A DNA stretch of 64,000 bases, taken from assembly GCA_002633005.1 (NCBI GenBank), contig NMRA01000087.1, forward strand, positions 184,001 through 248,000, read 5' to 3'. The notes beneath the pieces are model-generated. The model searched no databases. It saw nothing but the letters and a program-made list of their open reading frames with translations, and was not told the DNA's origin. Position 1 is the first letter of the stretch; each line of letters opens with the position of its first letter. Made by a program: the position numbers and the translations under genes. Below, one piece after another: positions 13,780 to 26,625 of the stretch. The stretch is from Phoronis australis (Eukaryota > Phoronida > Phoronidae).

Positions 13780-13935
13780 CAGTCATTCTAGGGCTCCAAA
13801 GTGCCCAACCTAGAAAAATTGCAACAGAAGGTACTTTTTGATAAATAGCATCTTTAAACATCCCCTGGTGCCTGAAAAAAGTCTACCGAAATCGAAATGG
13901 CGGATGTCGGTTTTTTCAAGATGGCGGAAAAAATG
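13780..13935 (+). repeat. Left terminal inverted repeat, copy 1
   Basis: This pairs with 18575-18727. Matching blocks are the terminal CAGTCATTCTA, an ATTGCAAC block, and AAAAAAGTCTACCG followed by GGCGGA and TTTTTTCAAGATGG. The pairing is imperfect, with internal length differences. Confidence 0.65.
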
Positions 13936-14870
13936 GACGACAAAACCGGTGTTTACTGTTTTCTGGCATGTGACTCTTATTTAACAGCTGGAAATAATAC
14001 AATAAAGATTTTCATTGATTATATACTTTTCATAACAGGCATACCAATCAAAACATGCCAATTTTCCGTAAAATAAAACCAATATAGCCGACAAAATGGC
14101 AGCCGAAACGACAATTTGGTAGATGTTGAAAAATTTATTTTTATATTTTGCCCTGAAAATGGCAAAATTTCTATGCCTTTGTAAGTTAAACAATTGAAAG
14201 TATCTGGACCTTACAGTTGGTCACTAATTGGAGAGAAAAAATCAAGATGGCTGACAAAATGACCGCCAACTCACAAAACCCCAATTTACCGCATGTGCAT
14301 TCTGCATACTTTGTTTGTAACCTGACAAGCGTTTACACAGAAACATTTTACAATATACAGTTAGGCTTAATCAGATGATTGTTTATCAAATTTGTTGCTA
14401 AGATTTTGATACAAAATGTGGAATTTTAATCATATTTTAGATTATTTAACATAAAAGTTAGTGTGTTTTTCAGAAAAGGCTTTTGTTAAATTTTCATAAT
14501 AAATTTCACATACTCAATTATTTTTCTGTAAAATATATTCATTTGAGGTATCAAAAATAATATTTGTTAGATGAATAAGTAATTCTGGTGGAAGTATTGG
14601 GTTATTCATTACACCAACCCTGAATCACATTGGGCAGGAAGTGGCTTTGCTCTCTGCTATTGGAGATACTATTAGTTGTTCCCAAGCAAAGATTTTGTCG
14701 GCTACTGACATGAGCGGAGAATTTGGCTGCTGATTTCACCTGAATTTGATGAAAAGTAAATAAATTTGTGAAACAAAAAGTTAATAATTAAATGTTTAAC
14801 ATTTAGTAATCATAATTGGTTTTATGTGCATGCTTTTATGAACATAGGTAACTGATTTTAGAGGAAATTA

Positions 14871-17790
14871 GTGCCAGCAAACCAAACGACATTGATCTGC
14901 AGTCACTTGTTCTTAGCCAGCCTAGGCGGATTTCATACTGAGATTAGCTTTTTAGGATGTATTAGATACGTTATGTCAGGCATCAGGCTTCAAGAAGTTC
15001 TTGAGACATTGTATGCACCAAAAAGTGTGATCCCTGTGTTAATTGGAAAAAGTGTGGATAGAGCAGTGAGGGGGCATATCTTGGTAGACTCAGCACTGAA
15101 TGCTATCATAACAGCCAGATCATTCAACATCCCACTTCCAAATATTGACAGATCAAGTAACGTCAAACCAGAACCAATGAATTCAGGATTTAAAGAAAGA
15201 CGTTCCGGTTCTTCAGAAATTCCCGAATGTCACCAACTCAGATCGCACAGATTCCCTGCCAAGAGGTGGAGCAATTCAATGCTTGTACACAAACGTTGGC
15301 TCGTCAGAATATATGGAGACAGATTCTTCAGATATCCCAACTGATCACATAACTATAGATGTACACACTGCAATGCACAGGCAGTGTCTCCGATTCTGAA
15401 CATTGGATTACAGTGGAATACCCTCACGAGAGTTCACTTCTGGCTTCTGACAAACTCCTACTGATATATTCAAACACGACTGAATCAGAGTACAGGTCTT
15501 CAAAATTCGCAGTCACGGAGAATGGTTCGTCGGAAGAATCAATGGCCACTGATATACTTGAAGACGATTTGAAAGCTGGTCTGAAGCTGTATGATGTTAT
15601 TGCTGGTATGACGTCTATGTGCGGTGATGTATGGTTGTCGGAGTGTCTTGTAGGAATCCATAAAAAACGAAGCGCATAAATCAGACTTGTCCTTGCAAAG
15701 TCGAAACAGCAGTCTCTGGCTACAGTACATGAAGATGGTTGACATCCTTCGACTTTTTCTGTATGCAGAAATAACGTCAGATTGGGAAATTCACCTTAAA
15801 GCAGTTTCTGAAATGCTGCCTTACTTTGCAGTTGCTGGTCACAACTCATATGCAAAATCTGCATAAATATACTTGCAGCATTCGCAGCAACTCAAAGACA
15901 CCCATCCAGATGTCTGTAGCACCTTTATTAACGGCTACCATGCCATAAGACGAAGTGACAGATTCTGGGAAGGCTTGTCATCTGACCTTGTAATTGAACA
16001 AACGCATATGGAAACCATTAAATCAACAGGAGATTTAAATAGAGGTTACGGAATGGGAGATACGCAGTGTGCACAGTTCCTTGCCATCATTCTCAAGTAT
16101 AAATGGTGTCATGCAGAGTATGGCAAACTTGAGTTGTGAAACAAATGAGCAGCATAAAAAATGTACCCAGGTAAGACAGTCACGGAATGACAAAGACATC
16201 CTCAGCTTTGCTGAATTGCTTCACAACAGAAACCCATTTAAAAGGGAAACATTACAGAACATCGCCACTGGTATGACTGTGGGCACACGCGTCAATGCCG
16301 AAAGTGCTAGAAAAGCAGGGAAGGCGATTCTCTTGTCTATGGAGGGGTCGAGTGTGAAAGACTTCACATTCAGAAAGAAAGACAAGTTTGTGGCAATGAA
16401 AAGTCCACCAATTCATGTTACCAATAGGGAATTTACACATTGGATCCACAACTGCTATTTCAGTGATTACCGACAGCTGCAAAAGACAACAATGAATGTT
16501 TATCAAGCCTTTTGAAGTTTGAGCTGTGTGTTGGTTCCCTCAACATTTTGATACATCTGGTTTTTCCAGAGTCGCTAATAAATCAAGATTAGCGGATGCA
16601 CTCTGGTCCAGTGGGGGATGACCAACATGAAGATTTCCAATTTCCAGAAAACACGGTGATGCATGTAATCGACGGCGGTTCTCACCTCCACTGTCTTCTA
16701 TGGCCTAGAAGTGCAACGTTTCAGTCAGTTGGTAGAGCTTTTGTGGATTACATCAGCAAGTAAACCCAGCTTACTGTTGTTTTTGATGGTTATGGAGGTG
16801 GCCCAATCAACTAAAGACGTCTCCCATGTTCGAAGACTGGGTGGGGTTGTTGGAACAGAAGTTCACTTCAATGGAGACATGGTGATCAACCCAAAGAAGG
16901 AAGTTCACATTTTTGGCAAACTGCAAAAACAAACAAAGATTCATTCATTTCTTGTCAAGTTGCTCGAAATGCTGGCTGCACAGTGGTGCAAGCTCAAGGT
17001 GAAGCAGATGTTTTAATTGCAGAAACATCAGTAGAGAATGCAGACGATACAGACTTGTTGGTTCTTTTTTGTGTTACCATGCTATTTCACAACAATTTCC
17101 AATGTTCATGAAAACTGACAAGAGGTACCAAAGCATGAGGAGAGTCTGGGACATCAAGAAACTACAGTTGTCTTTTGGTGCCGAAACTTGCGAGCTTTTG
17201 CCATTGGCACATGCAATGGGTGGTTGCGATAAAACATCACGGCTGTTCGGTACTGGCAAGGCTTTCCCATTGAAGAAACTGTGCGATCAAGAATTCTGCG
17301 AACACGCTAGAGTATTCACTAGATCAATGCAGTTGAAGCAAGACATATTTGAAGCTGGTAAAAGAGTTGTTATTTATGGCGGTGCTGGCTCTGGAAATTT
17401 TCATGAATTGCAATGCTAGCAATCTGTGGAAAAGGTGTCATCAAGCGTAGCCCCACTCCAAATATAGTCATTACCAATAACTATAAATTCCATGCTGCCA
17501 GGACAAGAGCAAGAGTGGTCAAGTTTCCGTGGCAGTGGCATAGACCCGCTGGATTGGAGATGGATGCCGGCAGGTGGAAAACGCATTCCCATGACGACGG
17601 ACCAGCCAGCAGCACGAGAGAACCAGCTGAAAGTAGTAAGATGCTCGTGCAAGACCAAATGCGGATCCAAGAGATGTACTCATAAGAAGTTATGATTGTC
17701 GTGCTTGGTTGCATGTGGAGAATGCAGTGATATAAGCTGCAGCAATTCATTCTCAGTTGAAAGAGATTAGTTGTGTAAATACTGGTTGGT
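14871..17790 (+). pseudogene. Broken FEN/PIN-like nuclease with C-terminal CXC domain, copy 1
   Basis: A large protein is recoverable only in pieces because of frameshifts and stops: about 14871-15344 (KSVDRAVRGHILVDSALNAI), 15359-15679, 15873-16139 (SDRFWEGLSSDLVIEQT and RGYGMGDTQ), 16069-16515, 16711-17016, 17000-17419 and 17413-17760. These blocks resemble an uncharacterised protein family common in invertebrate genomes. In the distal half, VVFDGYGGG (about 16775-16800, split by a frameshift), GEADVLIAETS followed by DDTDLLVLF (about 17000-17070) and GGCDKTSRLFGTGKA (about 17218-17260) occur in the order of the acidic metal-binding motifs of FEN/XPG-type PIN nucleases. The C-terminus has CSCKTKCGSKRCTHKK and ACGECSD, a tesmin/CXC-like cysteine pattern. 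The family match is from memory; the nuclease reading is inference from motif order. Confidence 0.6.
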
Positions 17791-18574
17791 TGTGTATAGA
17801 TTTTGATCGCAGACCGAGAATTACTGCTTCGAACACACGTGTAACATCACTGAAGAGAAGCCTAGTGGGAGCTGTTCAAGTGTTTATAAATTATTTAACT
17901 TGCTAAACATACCTTACTAAACCTTTCTCCTGTCTCAACTGTTGCTGTATTCACTAGCATTTACAACTAAATGGAGGCGACACAGATGGTCAATTGGTGT
18001 GGATAGTAGATCACTGAATTAATCGCGGAGAATTATTATCGATACAGCACTTCTTTTTTTCGAAGAATTCGACCCTACAGTCCAGGCGAACCTGATGTTT
18101 TTCACCCAAATAAGTTATAATTTGTTTAATAATCTTGAAAACGGTCGTCGTAATCATCAGAGTTAGACAAAAATAATTTTTATGGACATGCTGACCTATG
18201 AAACCCAGGATATGAAATCTGTGAAGATGGCGTGTCTCTGGAATCTGAAGTTCTTACAAAAACAAGTACATTTGGTGGCCATCTTACAAAATGTCGGAAG
18301 TAATCATTAGAGCCAAACGCAATGAGCCTCAATGGATTAGTTGGTCCAGAAAACCTATGATGGAATGTTTAAATCAAGACGACACTAATCTGTTCGTGCA
18401 AAACTGTACGACTCGAAGTAGTTTTGGCGGCTATCTTGGAAAATGGCTGACGGCGTCACCACAGGCATGGAAAACTATTTCCAGTGAATTCGTTGACCCA
18501 CAAAATATAGGTAAAACTTTTTGAATTAGTACTCTATCACATCCCACTCTCGAGTTATAATGGTCATATGTTAA

Positions 18575-18727
18575 TCTGGCGACCATTTTGTCGGCCATCT
18601 TGAAAAACCAACTTCCGCCAATCCGATTCCGGTAGACTTTTTTCGCACTGAGAGGTGTGAGAGCATACGATTTATGCAATAAAACCAGTTGCAATAATTA
18701 TTTCCGGGTTATCCGTAGAATGACTGG
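18575..18727 (-). repeat. Right terminal inverted repeat, copy 1
   Basis: The reverse complement begins CCAGTCATTCTACGG and continues to AAAAAAGTCTACCGGAATCG and TTTTTCAAGATGGCCG, matching the left arm at 13780-13935. Confidence 0.65.
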
Positions 18728-20604
18728 ACCTAAAAGCCACCTATACGTAAATGTGGCCCTGTGAAATGATAGTAGACGACTCGCAGAATTCCGTATGTGG
18801 GCATGAGAGCGAATGTCTTGGTTTGTACATTTGTCGTGTTCATATGGTTCGGAAATGAGCCGGAAAATTACAGTGAACCGTTTTGTTGTTCTATTTGACG
18901 GCAGTTGCAATCTTGCGTGAGTAAAAATCGCGAACATGTATAGAATTAATTTGTTTAGTCTGTACTAGTGGTTGCAGCAACTGCAAGCCACGAAGACATT
19001 GCTCACCAGATGGGGAAATATATTGATGTTTTTCTCAACATCAACCAATCGAAATGTTTGAATGTTATTTTCCAACCAATCGGATTATTCGAATGGTACT
19101 TCGTTCTGCTAACCAATGAGAAGTCATGTCACACGATCTCAATCCACTGTGCTGTTCTCGCACGACTGGGAAAGAGTGTACATACATTCAAGCGAAGCGC
19201 AAGATATCACCAAAGTTTTCCCGATATCGGCTATGCATTGCAAACGAAGCACGTGATCACACCAGCCTTCCTTGCGATTGTCATACTTCTGCGGAACGCA
19301 GCCCCGTCGTGATACTCATTGGACTCCTCTATGTCGTGGTCAGTCGTTGTGACTAGTCCTACGCCAGAACCCTGAACAACGCTGTTGTAATGATTTACGA
19401 CTTAGTTAATTGCTTTACCACCCTCCGATAATTCGATATTTACTTAGTTTCGATAAGCGGTCACGGAATACCACTTGACAATTTTCTTTTGTCGAATTAC
19501 TTTGCGTTCGATGTTTGTTGTTCTAGAACGCAATAATGTTGTCACAGCATAAATTTGTAAGTTTCTATCTGGCAAGCTTGGGACGCGTTTGATCAACCAC
19601 TCTTCTATATTTATTAACTTTAACCGAAGTCAATATGTTGGTTTCCAAACCCCCAAAATGTGACAATGACAGAGGGCGAGCAGACTGTAAAAGTCACTAA
19701 TTATTTTAATAAACGAATGTAATTAAAAATACTTCATGGAAAGAGGCTATGTTTGGGCTTTCGACCGTATGTCGACCACTCTTTGGTCAGTCAGCTACCA
19801 ACTTTTTACTCAAAACGTTGTGGAGTGATTTTGAGAAGACTTCCAGGAGATGCTTAGAATGGAAATAGAAACAACCGATTACGTTTTAGGAAAGACATCA
19901 TGTTTTGGGGTCAAACAATGGTAGTTTTTAATGCAAAACAAACGACAAACGTCATTTGGTTGTACCAATGCGATTCTGAACTGCGTGTCCGCCAGTCACC
20001 AGGCGGCGAGATCGTCTCGTTCAGAATCTAGATGGAACAAAAAGGCTTGAAAGGTTTGGTGACATGCTGGTACGTGCAATGGTGAAACCGAGGGTTACGA
20101 AATGAAAAACACCACGGGGATCGACTCTAGATAGATTTTCTGAAAAAATTCCTAAACAAAGTTTGAAACGGCGTTACCATAGAGACGGTCAATATAGCAA
20201 TTTATTGACTGGTCTGCCTATTTTTTAATAAAACACATTTATGACACATTAGTAGCCCTGTTTCATCAAGTATCGTCCTCTTGTATCGAGTACCAACCAA
20301 CTTACAACCCGTTTCCTATTGAGCATCAACAATGTCCTCAGTCCTGTTCTATCTAAGCAATACATGTCCTTAGGATGCCGTGGGCATACTGGCGATGACC
20401 CCCAATAGAGCTGCTCAAGTGACTTACTTTTTGATCGATAAAATAAAGTATAATCACCAAATGTATGGGGAGAGCTACCTATGAATGATATATTGGACAT
20501 ATATACGTTAGCAAAGATGAAATTATATTCCTTTCATTTTTGTGGTAGCTATTAAAGGCCACCTACCCAAAACGAGTTGTAACCTTGACCTAACAAAACG
20601 TGAA
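18728..20604. other. Spacer between the two element copies, no gene recognised
   Basis: Frames at 18968-19312 and nearby show no family similarity. About 40 bp around 19225-19265 (CGAAGCACGTGATCACACCA) recur with few changes near 52094-52114, so part of this spacer belongs to another dispersed repeat. Confidence 0.4.
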
Positions 20605-20760
20605 TTAGTCCAATCATTCTAAGGCTCCAGAGGGCCCAAGCTAGAAAAATTGCAACAGAAGGTTTTTTTTTGCATAATGGAATCTCCAAACATCCCTTGG
20701 TGACAGAAAAAAAGTCGTTTTTTCAAGATGGCAGAAAAAATGGCCGCCAAAAACGGTGTT
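20605..20760 (+). repeat. Left terminal inverted repeat, copy 2
   Basis: It starts TTAGTCCAATCATTCTA and continues to a TTTTTTCAAGATGGCAG block, homologous to the copy 1 left arm. It lacks the segment between the AAGTC and TTTTTTCAAG blocks that copy 1 has. Confidence 0.6.
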
Positions 20761-21671
20761 TACTGCTTTTTGGCATGTTACTCTTATGCAACAGCTCGAA
20801 ATAACACAGTAAAGCTTGTCATTGGTTATATACTTTTCATAACAGGTGTACCAATCAAAAGATGCCAATGTTCCGTAAAATAAAACCAATATGGCCGACA
20901 AAATGGCGGCCGAAACGACAATTTGGTACATTTTGCGAAATTTCTTTTCATATTTTGCCCTGAAAATGGCAAAATTTCTATGCATTTGTAATTTAGACAA
21001 TTGAAAATACCTGGACCTTACAGATGGTCACTAATTGGAGAGAAAAACATCAAGATGGCTGACAAAATAGCCGCCAACTCACAAATAACTCCAATTTACC
21101 GCATGTGCATTATGCAAACTTTGTTTGTAACCTGATAAGCATTTACACTAAAACATCTTACAATCTACAGTTAGGCTTAATGAGTTGATTCTTTATAAAG
21201 TTTGTTTTTAAGATTTAGGTACTAAATGTGGAATTTTAATCACATTTTAGATTATTTAACGTAAAATTTGATGTTTTTCAGAAAACGCTTTAGTTAAATT
21301 TTCATAGGGAATTTCACACACTCAATTATTTTTCTGTAAAATATATTCATTTGAGGCATCAAAATAATATTTGTTAGAAGAATATGTAATTCTGACGGAA
21401 TTATTGGCTTATTCAATACGCAACTCCTGAATCACATTTGGCAGGAAGTGGCTTTGCTCTCTGCTATTGGAGATATTATCAGTTGTTTCCATGCAAAGAT
21501 TTCGTCTGCTACTGACATGAGTGGAGCATTTGGCAGCTGATTTCACCTGAATTTGATGAAAAACCAAATACATTCGTGCAACAAGTAATAATTTAATGTT
21601 TAACATTTATTACTCAAAATTGGTGTAATATGCATGCTTTTTATGAAAATAGGTAACTGATTCGAGAGGAA

Positions 21672-24600
21672 ATTAGTGCCAGCAAACCAAACGACAGTGA
21701 CCTGCAGTCACTTGTTCTTAGCCAGGCTTGGCGGATTTCATATTGGGACGAGCTTTCTGGGATTTATTGGATACGTAATGTCAGGCAACAGGTTTCTAGT
21801 TCTTGACACAGTGTATGCACCAAACAGTGTGATCCATATGTTAAATTAAAAACGTGTGGATAGAGCAGTGAGGGGGCACAGGTTGGTACTCAACACTGAA
21901 TGCTATCATCACAGCCAGAGCATTCAACATCCCACTTCCAAATATTCATTTGGAGAATTTCTCGATTACACTGGTCACCGCTCAGATTCCCTTTAGCCCC
22001 AGACCACTTTTACGATGTCTATTCAGTACGCCCTTTGTACTGTTGCAGATCTGAGCTAATGAAGCGGAAAGGTAATAGCTAGCATTAACTGTCTCAACAA
22101 TGGTTGTTTTTAGTGCCCCAATTTTGTCTTCTCTGACATTTTCAGTGTTACAGCCTGCAACTCTGGAGAGTAGTTTTAACTTGGTATATTATAAATATTA
22201 CAAAATGACTAAAAAGGTTAACTTGTGTTTATCTTCACAAAGGGCCACTTCCCAAAGGAACGATATGTCTCATATTGGTTTTCGTTATTTAATTTTTAAT
22301 GCGTCTGCCCACCTGTTTTTTTTCTTACCGGGAACAGGTTGATAACTCTTTATCTAAGTTTAAACTTGAAGTACCAAAACGGTGGTAGATTTTGATCGCC
22401 AGTGAAACTTAATTAGTTTAGATCGTTGTGAGCCCATCTCTGAACTTTCCACATTACAGGTTGGCCTACACTAAACATTTCATGTGTCATTAAAGTTTAA
22501 TCTTTATTAGAACTAAAATATATACAAAAGTGCAAATATGGTGATAACCAGATCTGAAGATTGGGAATCTTTGGACAATTTCGGTGGCACTGACTATATA
22601 ACTATTTTAGCTGTAGGTCAGTAATAAAAAATTAAATGTGGGCACAAATTAAGTGCAACTGTTTCCTGGTCTAAAATCTGATTAAACGAGATTGAAAGAA
22701 TATTAAAAAATTAATCCATGTGATATTGTTAACTCTGATCAGCGTTTGTATATACACCGAGTATATCAATACGCGCAGTAGTTTATCTTCAATCGTACCC
22801 AATGGTTGTAGATTTTAGATTATTAGTTCATCGATTTTTAAAAATCGAAAACTACTTGGTTGTTTTTTTCCAGCTCAATACTGTCGTGGTATTCGTTTTT
22901 AACGAAAATTAGTGGTTAATGCATTTTGAAAATTCGCCATTATGTACAATCAGAGATGTTTAATACAGTTTATGGTCGGGTAATTACACTTAATTAGATC
23001 TTGCTCGCATCGGGCAATGCGGTCATCACAACTGTATCTGACTCCGGCGCCGCGCTCTCTTTGATCCTGGTAAAAGCCGCTCAGAAGAACGAGCGGTGAA
23101 TATTCCTGCATATATTTAGAAAGACGTGACTTCCTTGTAAGCTTATTATTCATGATATGTGACAGAACCAATGACTACAGGATTTCAAGAAAGAAGTTCC
23201 GGTTCTTCATAAATTCCAGGAGTCCCGAATGTCACCAACACAGAATACAGATTCTGTGCCAAGAGGTGGAGCAATTCAATGCTTGTACACAAACGTTGGC
23301 TCGTCAGAATATATAGAGACAGACTCTTTAGACATCCCAACTGATCACATAACTATAGATGTAGTACACACCGGCACATGCAATGCACAACCAGTATCTT
23401 CCGATTCTGAACATTGGATTACAGTGGAATACCCTCAAGAGAGTTCACTTCTGGCTTCTGACAAACTGCCACTGGTATATTTAAACAAGACTGAATCAGA
23501 GTATAGATCTTCAGAATTTGCAGTGACAGAAGAATCACCGGCCACTGATATACTTGATGATAATTTGAAAGCTGGTCTGAAGCTTTATGATCTTATTGCT
23601 GGCATGACATCTATGTGCGGCGATGTATGCTTGCAGGAATCCATTTAAAAACGAAGCACATAAATCAGACTTGTCTTTGCAAAGTCGAACCATCAGTCTC
23701 TGGCTACCGTATAAGAAGATGGATGACATCCTTCGACTTTTTCTAAAAGCAGAAATAACGTCAGATTGGGAACTTCACCTAAAAGTAGTTTCTAATATGC
23801 TGCCGTAGTTTGCAGCTGCTGGTTACATCTCATATGCAAAACTGCATACATATACTTGCAAGAGATGCACGAACTCAAAGACACCCATCCAGACGTCTAC
23901 AGCAACTTTATCAACGGCCATCATGCCATGACACTAAGTGACAGACTCTGGACAGGGTTTGTCATCTGACCTTGTAATTGAACAAACACTCATAAAAACC
24001 ATTAAATCATCAGGAGGTTTAACTAGAGGTTGCATGATGGGAGATACGCAGCATGCACTGTTGCTGCTTTCCATGCCGACATGCATGCTCAAGTATAAAT
24101 GGCGCCATGCAGAGTATGACAAACTTGAGTTGCGAAACAAGCGAGCAGCATAAAGAAAGTACCCTGGCAAGACAGTCGCGGAACAAAGACATCTTCAGTC
24201 TTGTTGAATTCCTCCACAACAGAAACCCATAGTCAGAGAAGCAGGGAAGGCAATTCTCTTGTTTATAGAGAAGTCGAGTGTCAAAGACTTCACATTCAGA
24301 AAGAAAGACAAGTTTGTGGCAATGACAAGTCCACTAGTTCATGTTGCCAATAGTGACTACACAAATGGATCCACAATTGCTATTTCAGCGATTACTGACA
24401 GCTGCGAAAGACAACTGAATGTTTATGAAGCCTTTAGAAGTTTGAGTTGTGTGTTGGTTCCCCCGCTCTTTTTGATACATCTGGTCTTCCCAGAGTGGCT
24501 GAGGTAATGCACTCTGATCCAGTGGAGCACGACCTACCTGAAGATTACCAATTTCCAGAAAACAAGGTGATGCATGCAATCGACAGCGGTTCTCTCCTTC

Positions 24601-25676
24601 ACTGTATTCTATGACCTAGAGATGCAACGTTTCAGTTAGTTGGTAGAGCTTATGTGGGCTGCGTCAGCAAGTACACCCAGCTTACTGTTGTCTTTGATAG
24701 TTGTGGAGGTGGTCCATCAACTAAGAATGTCTCCCATGTTCGAAGACTGAGTGGGGTGGTTGAAACTGAAGTTCACTCCAATGGTGACATAGTGATCAAG
24801 TCAAAGAAGAAAGTTCACAGTTTTGGCAAACAGCAAAAACAAACAACGATTCATTCACTTCTTTTCGAAATGCTAGTTGCACAGTGGTATAAGCTCAAGG
24901 TGACGCAGATATTTTAATTGCAGAAACATCAGTAGAGAATGCAGACGATACAGACTTGTTGGTTCTTTTTTGTGTTACCATGCTACTTCACAACAATTTC
25001 CAATATTCCTGATCTGACAAGAGGCACCAAAACGAAAGGAGAGTCTGGGACATCAAGAAAGTACATTTGTTTCTTGGTACCGAAACTTGCGCGCTTTTGC
25101 CATTTGCGCATGCAATAGGTGGTTGCGATACAACATCACGGCTTTTCGGTATTGGCAAGGCCCCCTCCTTCAAGAAACTGCGTAATGGAGAATTCTGCGA
25201 ATAGGCTGGAGTATTCACTAGACCTGATGCAGCTGAAGGAAGACATATTTGAAGTTGGTAAAAGATTCGTGCTTCATGGCGTTACTTGCTCTGGAAATTT
25301 AAACGACTTGCAATGCAGGCGATTTGTGGAAAAGCGTCATCAAGCGTAGCCGAAGTCCAAATACAGTCATTAACACCAACTGCTTCAACAGGTAAATACC
25401 TTGCTGCCAGGTCAAAAACAAGAGTCGTCAAGTATCAGTGGCAGTGAGCTAGACCCGCTGGATTGAGGATGGATGCTGGCAGGTGGAAAACACATTCCCA
25501 TGACGACCGACCAGCCAGTAGCACCAGAGAACCTTCTGATAATAAGATGCTCGTGCAAGACCAACTGCAGTTCCAAGAGATATACTCACAAGAAGTTAGA
25601 ATTGCCGTGCTCGTTTGCCTGTGGAGAATGCAGTGATATAAGCTACAGGAATTCATTCTCAGTTGAAAGAGATTAG
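21672..25676 (+). pseudogene. Broken FEN/PIN-like nuclease with CXC domain, copy 2
   Basis: These are the same protein blocks as copy 1, again split by stops and shifts: about 21672-21950, then (after the insertion) 23229-23648, 23880-24153 (SGGLTRGCMMGDTQ), 24070-24507, 24654-24917 (STKNVSHVRRLSGVVETEVH), 24940-25349 and 25330-25676 (LIIRCSCKTNCSSK, HKKLELPCSFACGECSD). In this copy the SDRLW...LSSDLVIEQT block and the CXC domain are uninterrupted, but GGCDKTSRLFG has become GGCDTTSRLFG and the CXC domain has lost one Cys (KRYTHKK against KRCTHKK). Neither copy can make the whole protein. Reading the two together gives the ancestral domain order without either being functional. Confidence 0.6.
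21950..23165. other. 1.2-kb insertion inside copy 2
   Basis: Copy 1 runs directly from CCACTTCCAAATATT to the segment equivalent to 23165. Copy 2 has about 1.2 kb extra between them. The insert has only short open frames. ATTCAT occurs at the left junction (about 21944) and again near the right junction (about 23149), which could be a short target duplication, but the right boundary is not clean. The inserted element is unidentified. Confidence 0.5.
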
Positions 25677-26454
25677 TTGTGTAAATACTTGTTAGTTGTG
25701 TATAGCTTTTGATTACAGACTGAGAATTAATACTTTGGATACACCTGTAACATCACTAAAGAGAACCCGAGTGGGAGCTGTTCAAGCGCTTATAAACTGT
25801 TTAACTTGGTAAACATACCCTACTAAACCTTTCTCCTGTCTCAACTGTTGCTGTATTCACTAGCATTTACAATTAACTGGAGGTGACAGAAATGGTCAAT
25901 TGGTGTGAATAGTAAACTGCTGAATTAATCGCGGAGAATTATTTTCGACACAGCACATTTTTTACGGAGAATGACCCTTCAGTCCAGGCGAACCTGATGT
26001 TTTTCACCCAAATAAGTTATAATTTGTTTAACAATCTTGAAAATGGTAGTCGTATGAATCAGAGCCAGACAAAAATAATTTTGATGGACATGTTGATCTC
26101 TGAAACTCAGAATATGAAATGTGTGAAGACGGCGTGTCTCTGTCTTACAGAGGCAACTATTTGGTGGCCATATTAGAAAATGGTGGTACTAATCAATAGA
26201 GCTAAACGCAATGAGTCTCAATGGATTAGTCGACCCAGAAAACCAATGATGCAATGTTTGAATCAAGACGATGCATTAATCTGTTCGTGCAAAGTTGTGC
26301 GACTCGAAGTAGTTTTGGCGGCCTTCTTGGAAAATGGCGAATGGTGTCACCGCTGCCATGCAAAACTATTTCCAATGGATTCGTTGACCCACAGAAGATA
26401 CGTAAACCTTTTTGAATTTTTACACTATCACATTCCACTCTCGAGTTATAATGG

Positions 26455-26625
26455 TCGTATGCAAATCTGGCGGCCATTTTGTCCACCATCTTGAAAAACC
26501 AACTTCCGCCACCCCGATTCCGGTAGACTTTTTTCTCACACTAAGGGGTATGAGAGGATACGATTTATGCAATAAAACCTTCCGTTGCAATTATTTCCGG
26601 GTTATCCGTAGAATGACTGGACTAA
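26455..26625 (-). repeat. Right terminal inverted repeat, copy 2
   Basis: This is the inverted counterpart of 20605-20760 and homologous to the copy 1 right arm. It ends GTAGAATGACTGGACTAA. Confidence 0.6.

Larger units (their letters stand above)
13780..18727 (+). mobile_element. TIR element copy 1 encoding a FEN-like/CXC protein
   Basis: The outer ends are inverted: CAGTCATTCTA at 13780 and its reverse complement (TAGAATGACTG) at about 18716-18726. A second, longer matched block lies inside, with AAAAAAGTCTACCG...CAAGATGG near 13876 against its reverse complement at about 18590-18640. About 5 kb of interior carries one decayed protein gene on the plus strand. The same segment recurs at 20605-26625 in the same orientation. 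The ends, the long inverted arms and the single gene suggest a DNA transposon or a domesticated-looking relative. I cannot assign a superfamily, and no DDE transposase is visible. Confidence 0.7.
20605..26625 (+). mobile_element. TIR element copy 2, with extra insertion
   Basis: This is a second copy of the 13780-18727 element. The left end reads TTAGTCCAATCATTCTAAGG and the right end is its inverted form, TAGAATGACTGGACTAA (ending 26625), so the inverted repeat extends at least to TTAGTCC in this copy. The interior follows copy 1 in order, with substitutions and small indels on nearly every line. An additional block of about 1.2 kb at roughly 21950-23165 is absent from copy 1. The immediate flanks (acgtgaa / atgtaaa) give no convincing target duplication. 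Confidence 0.7.

Noticed and set aside
13780-26625. Interpretation of the repeated element as a DDE transposon or a retrotransposon
   Set aside because: I could find neither a DDE catalytic signature nor reverse transcriptase or integrase motifs in the decayed frames.
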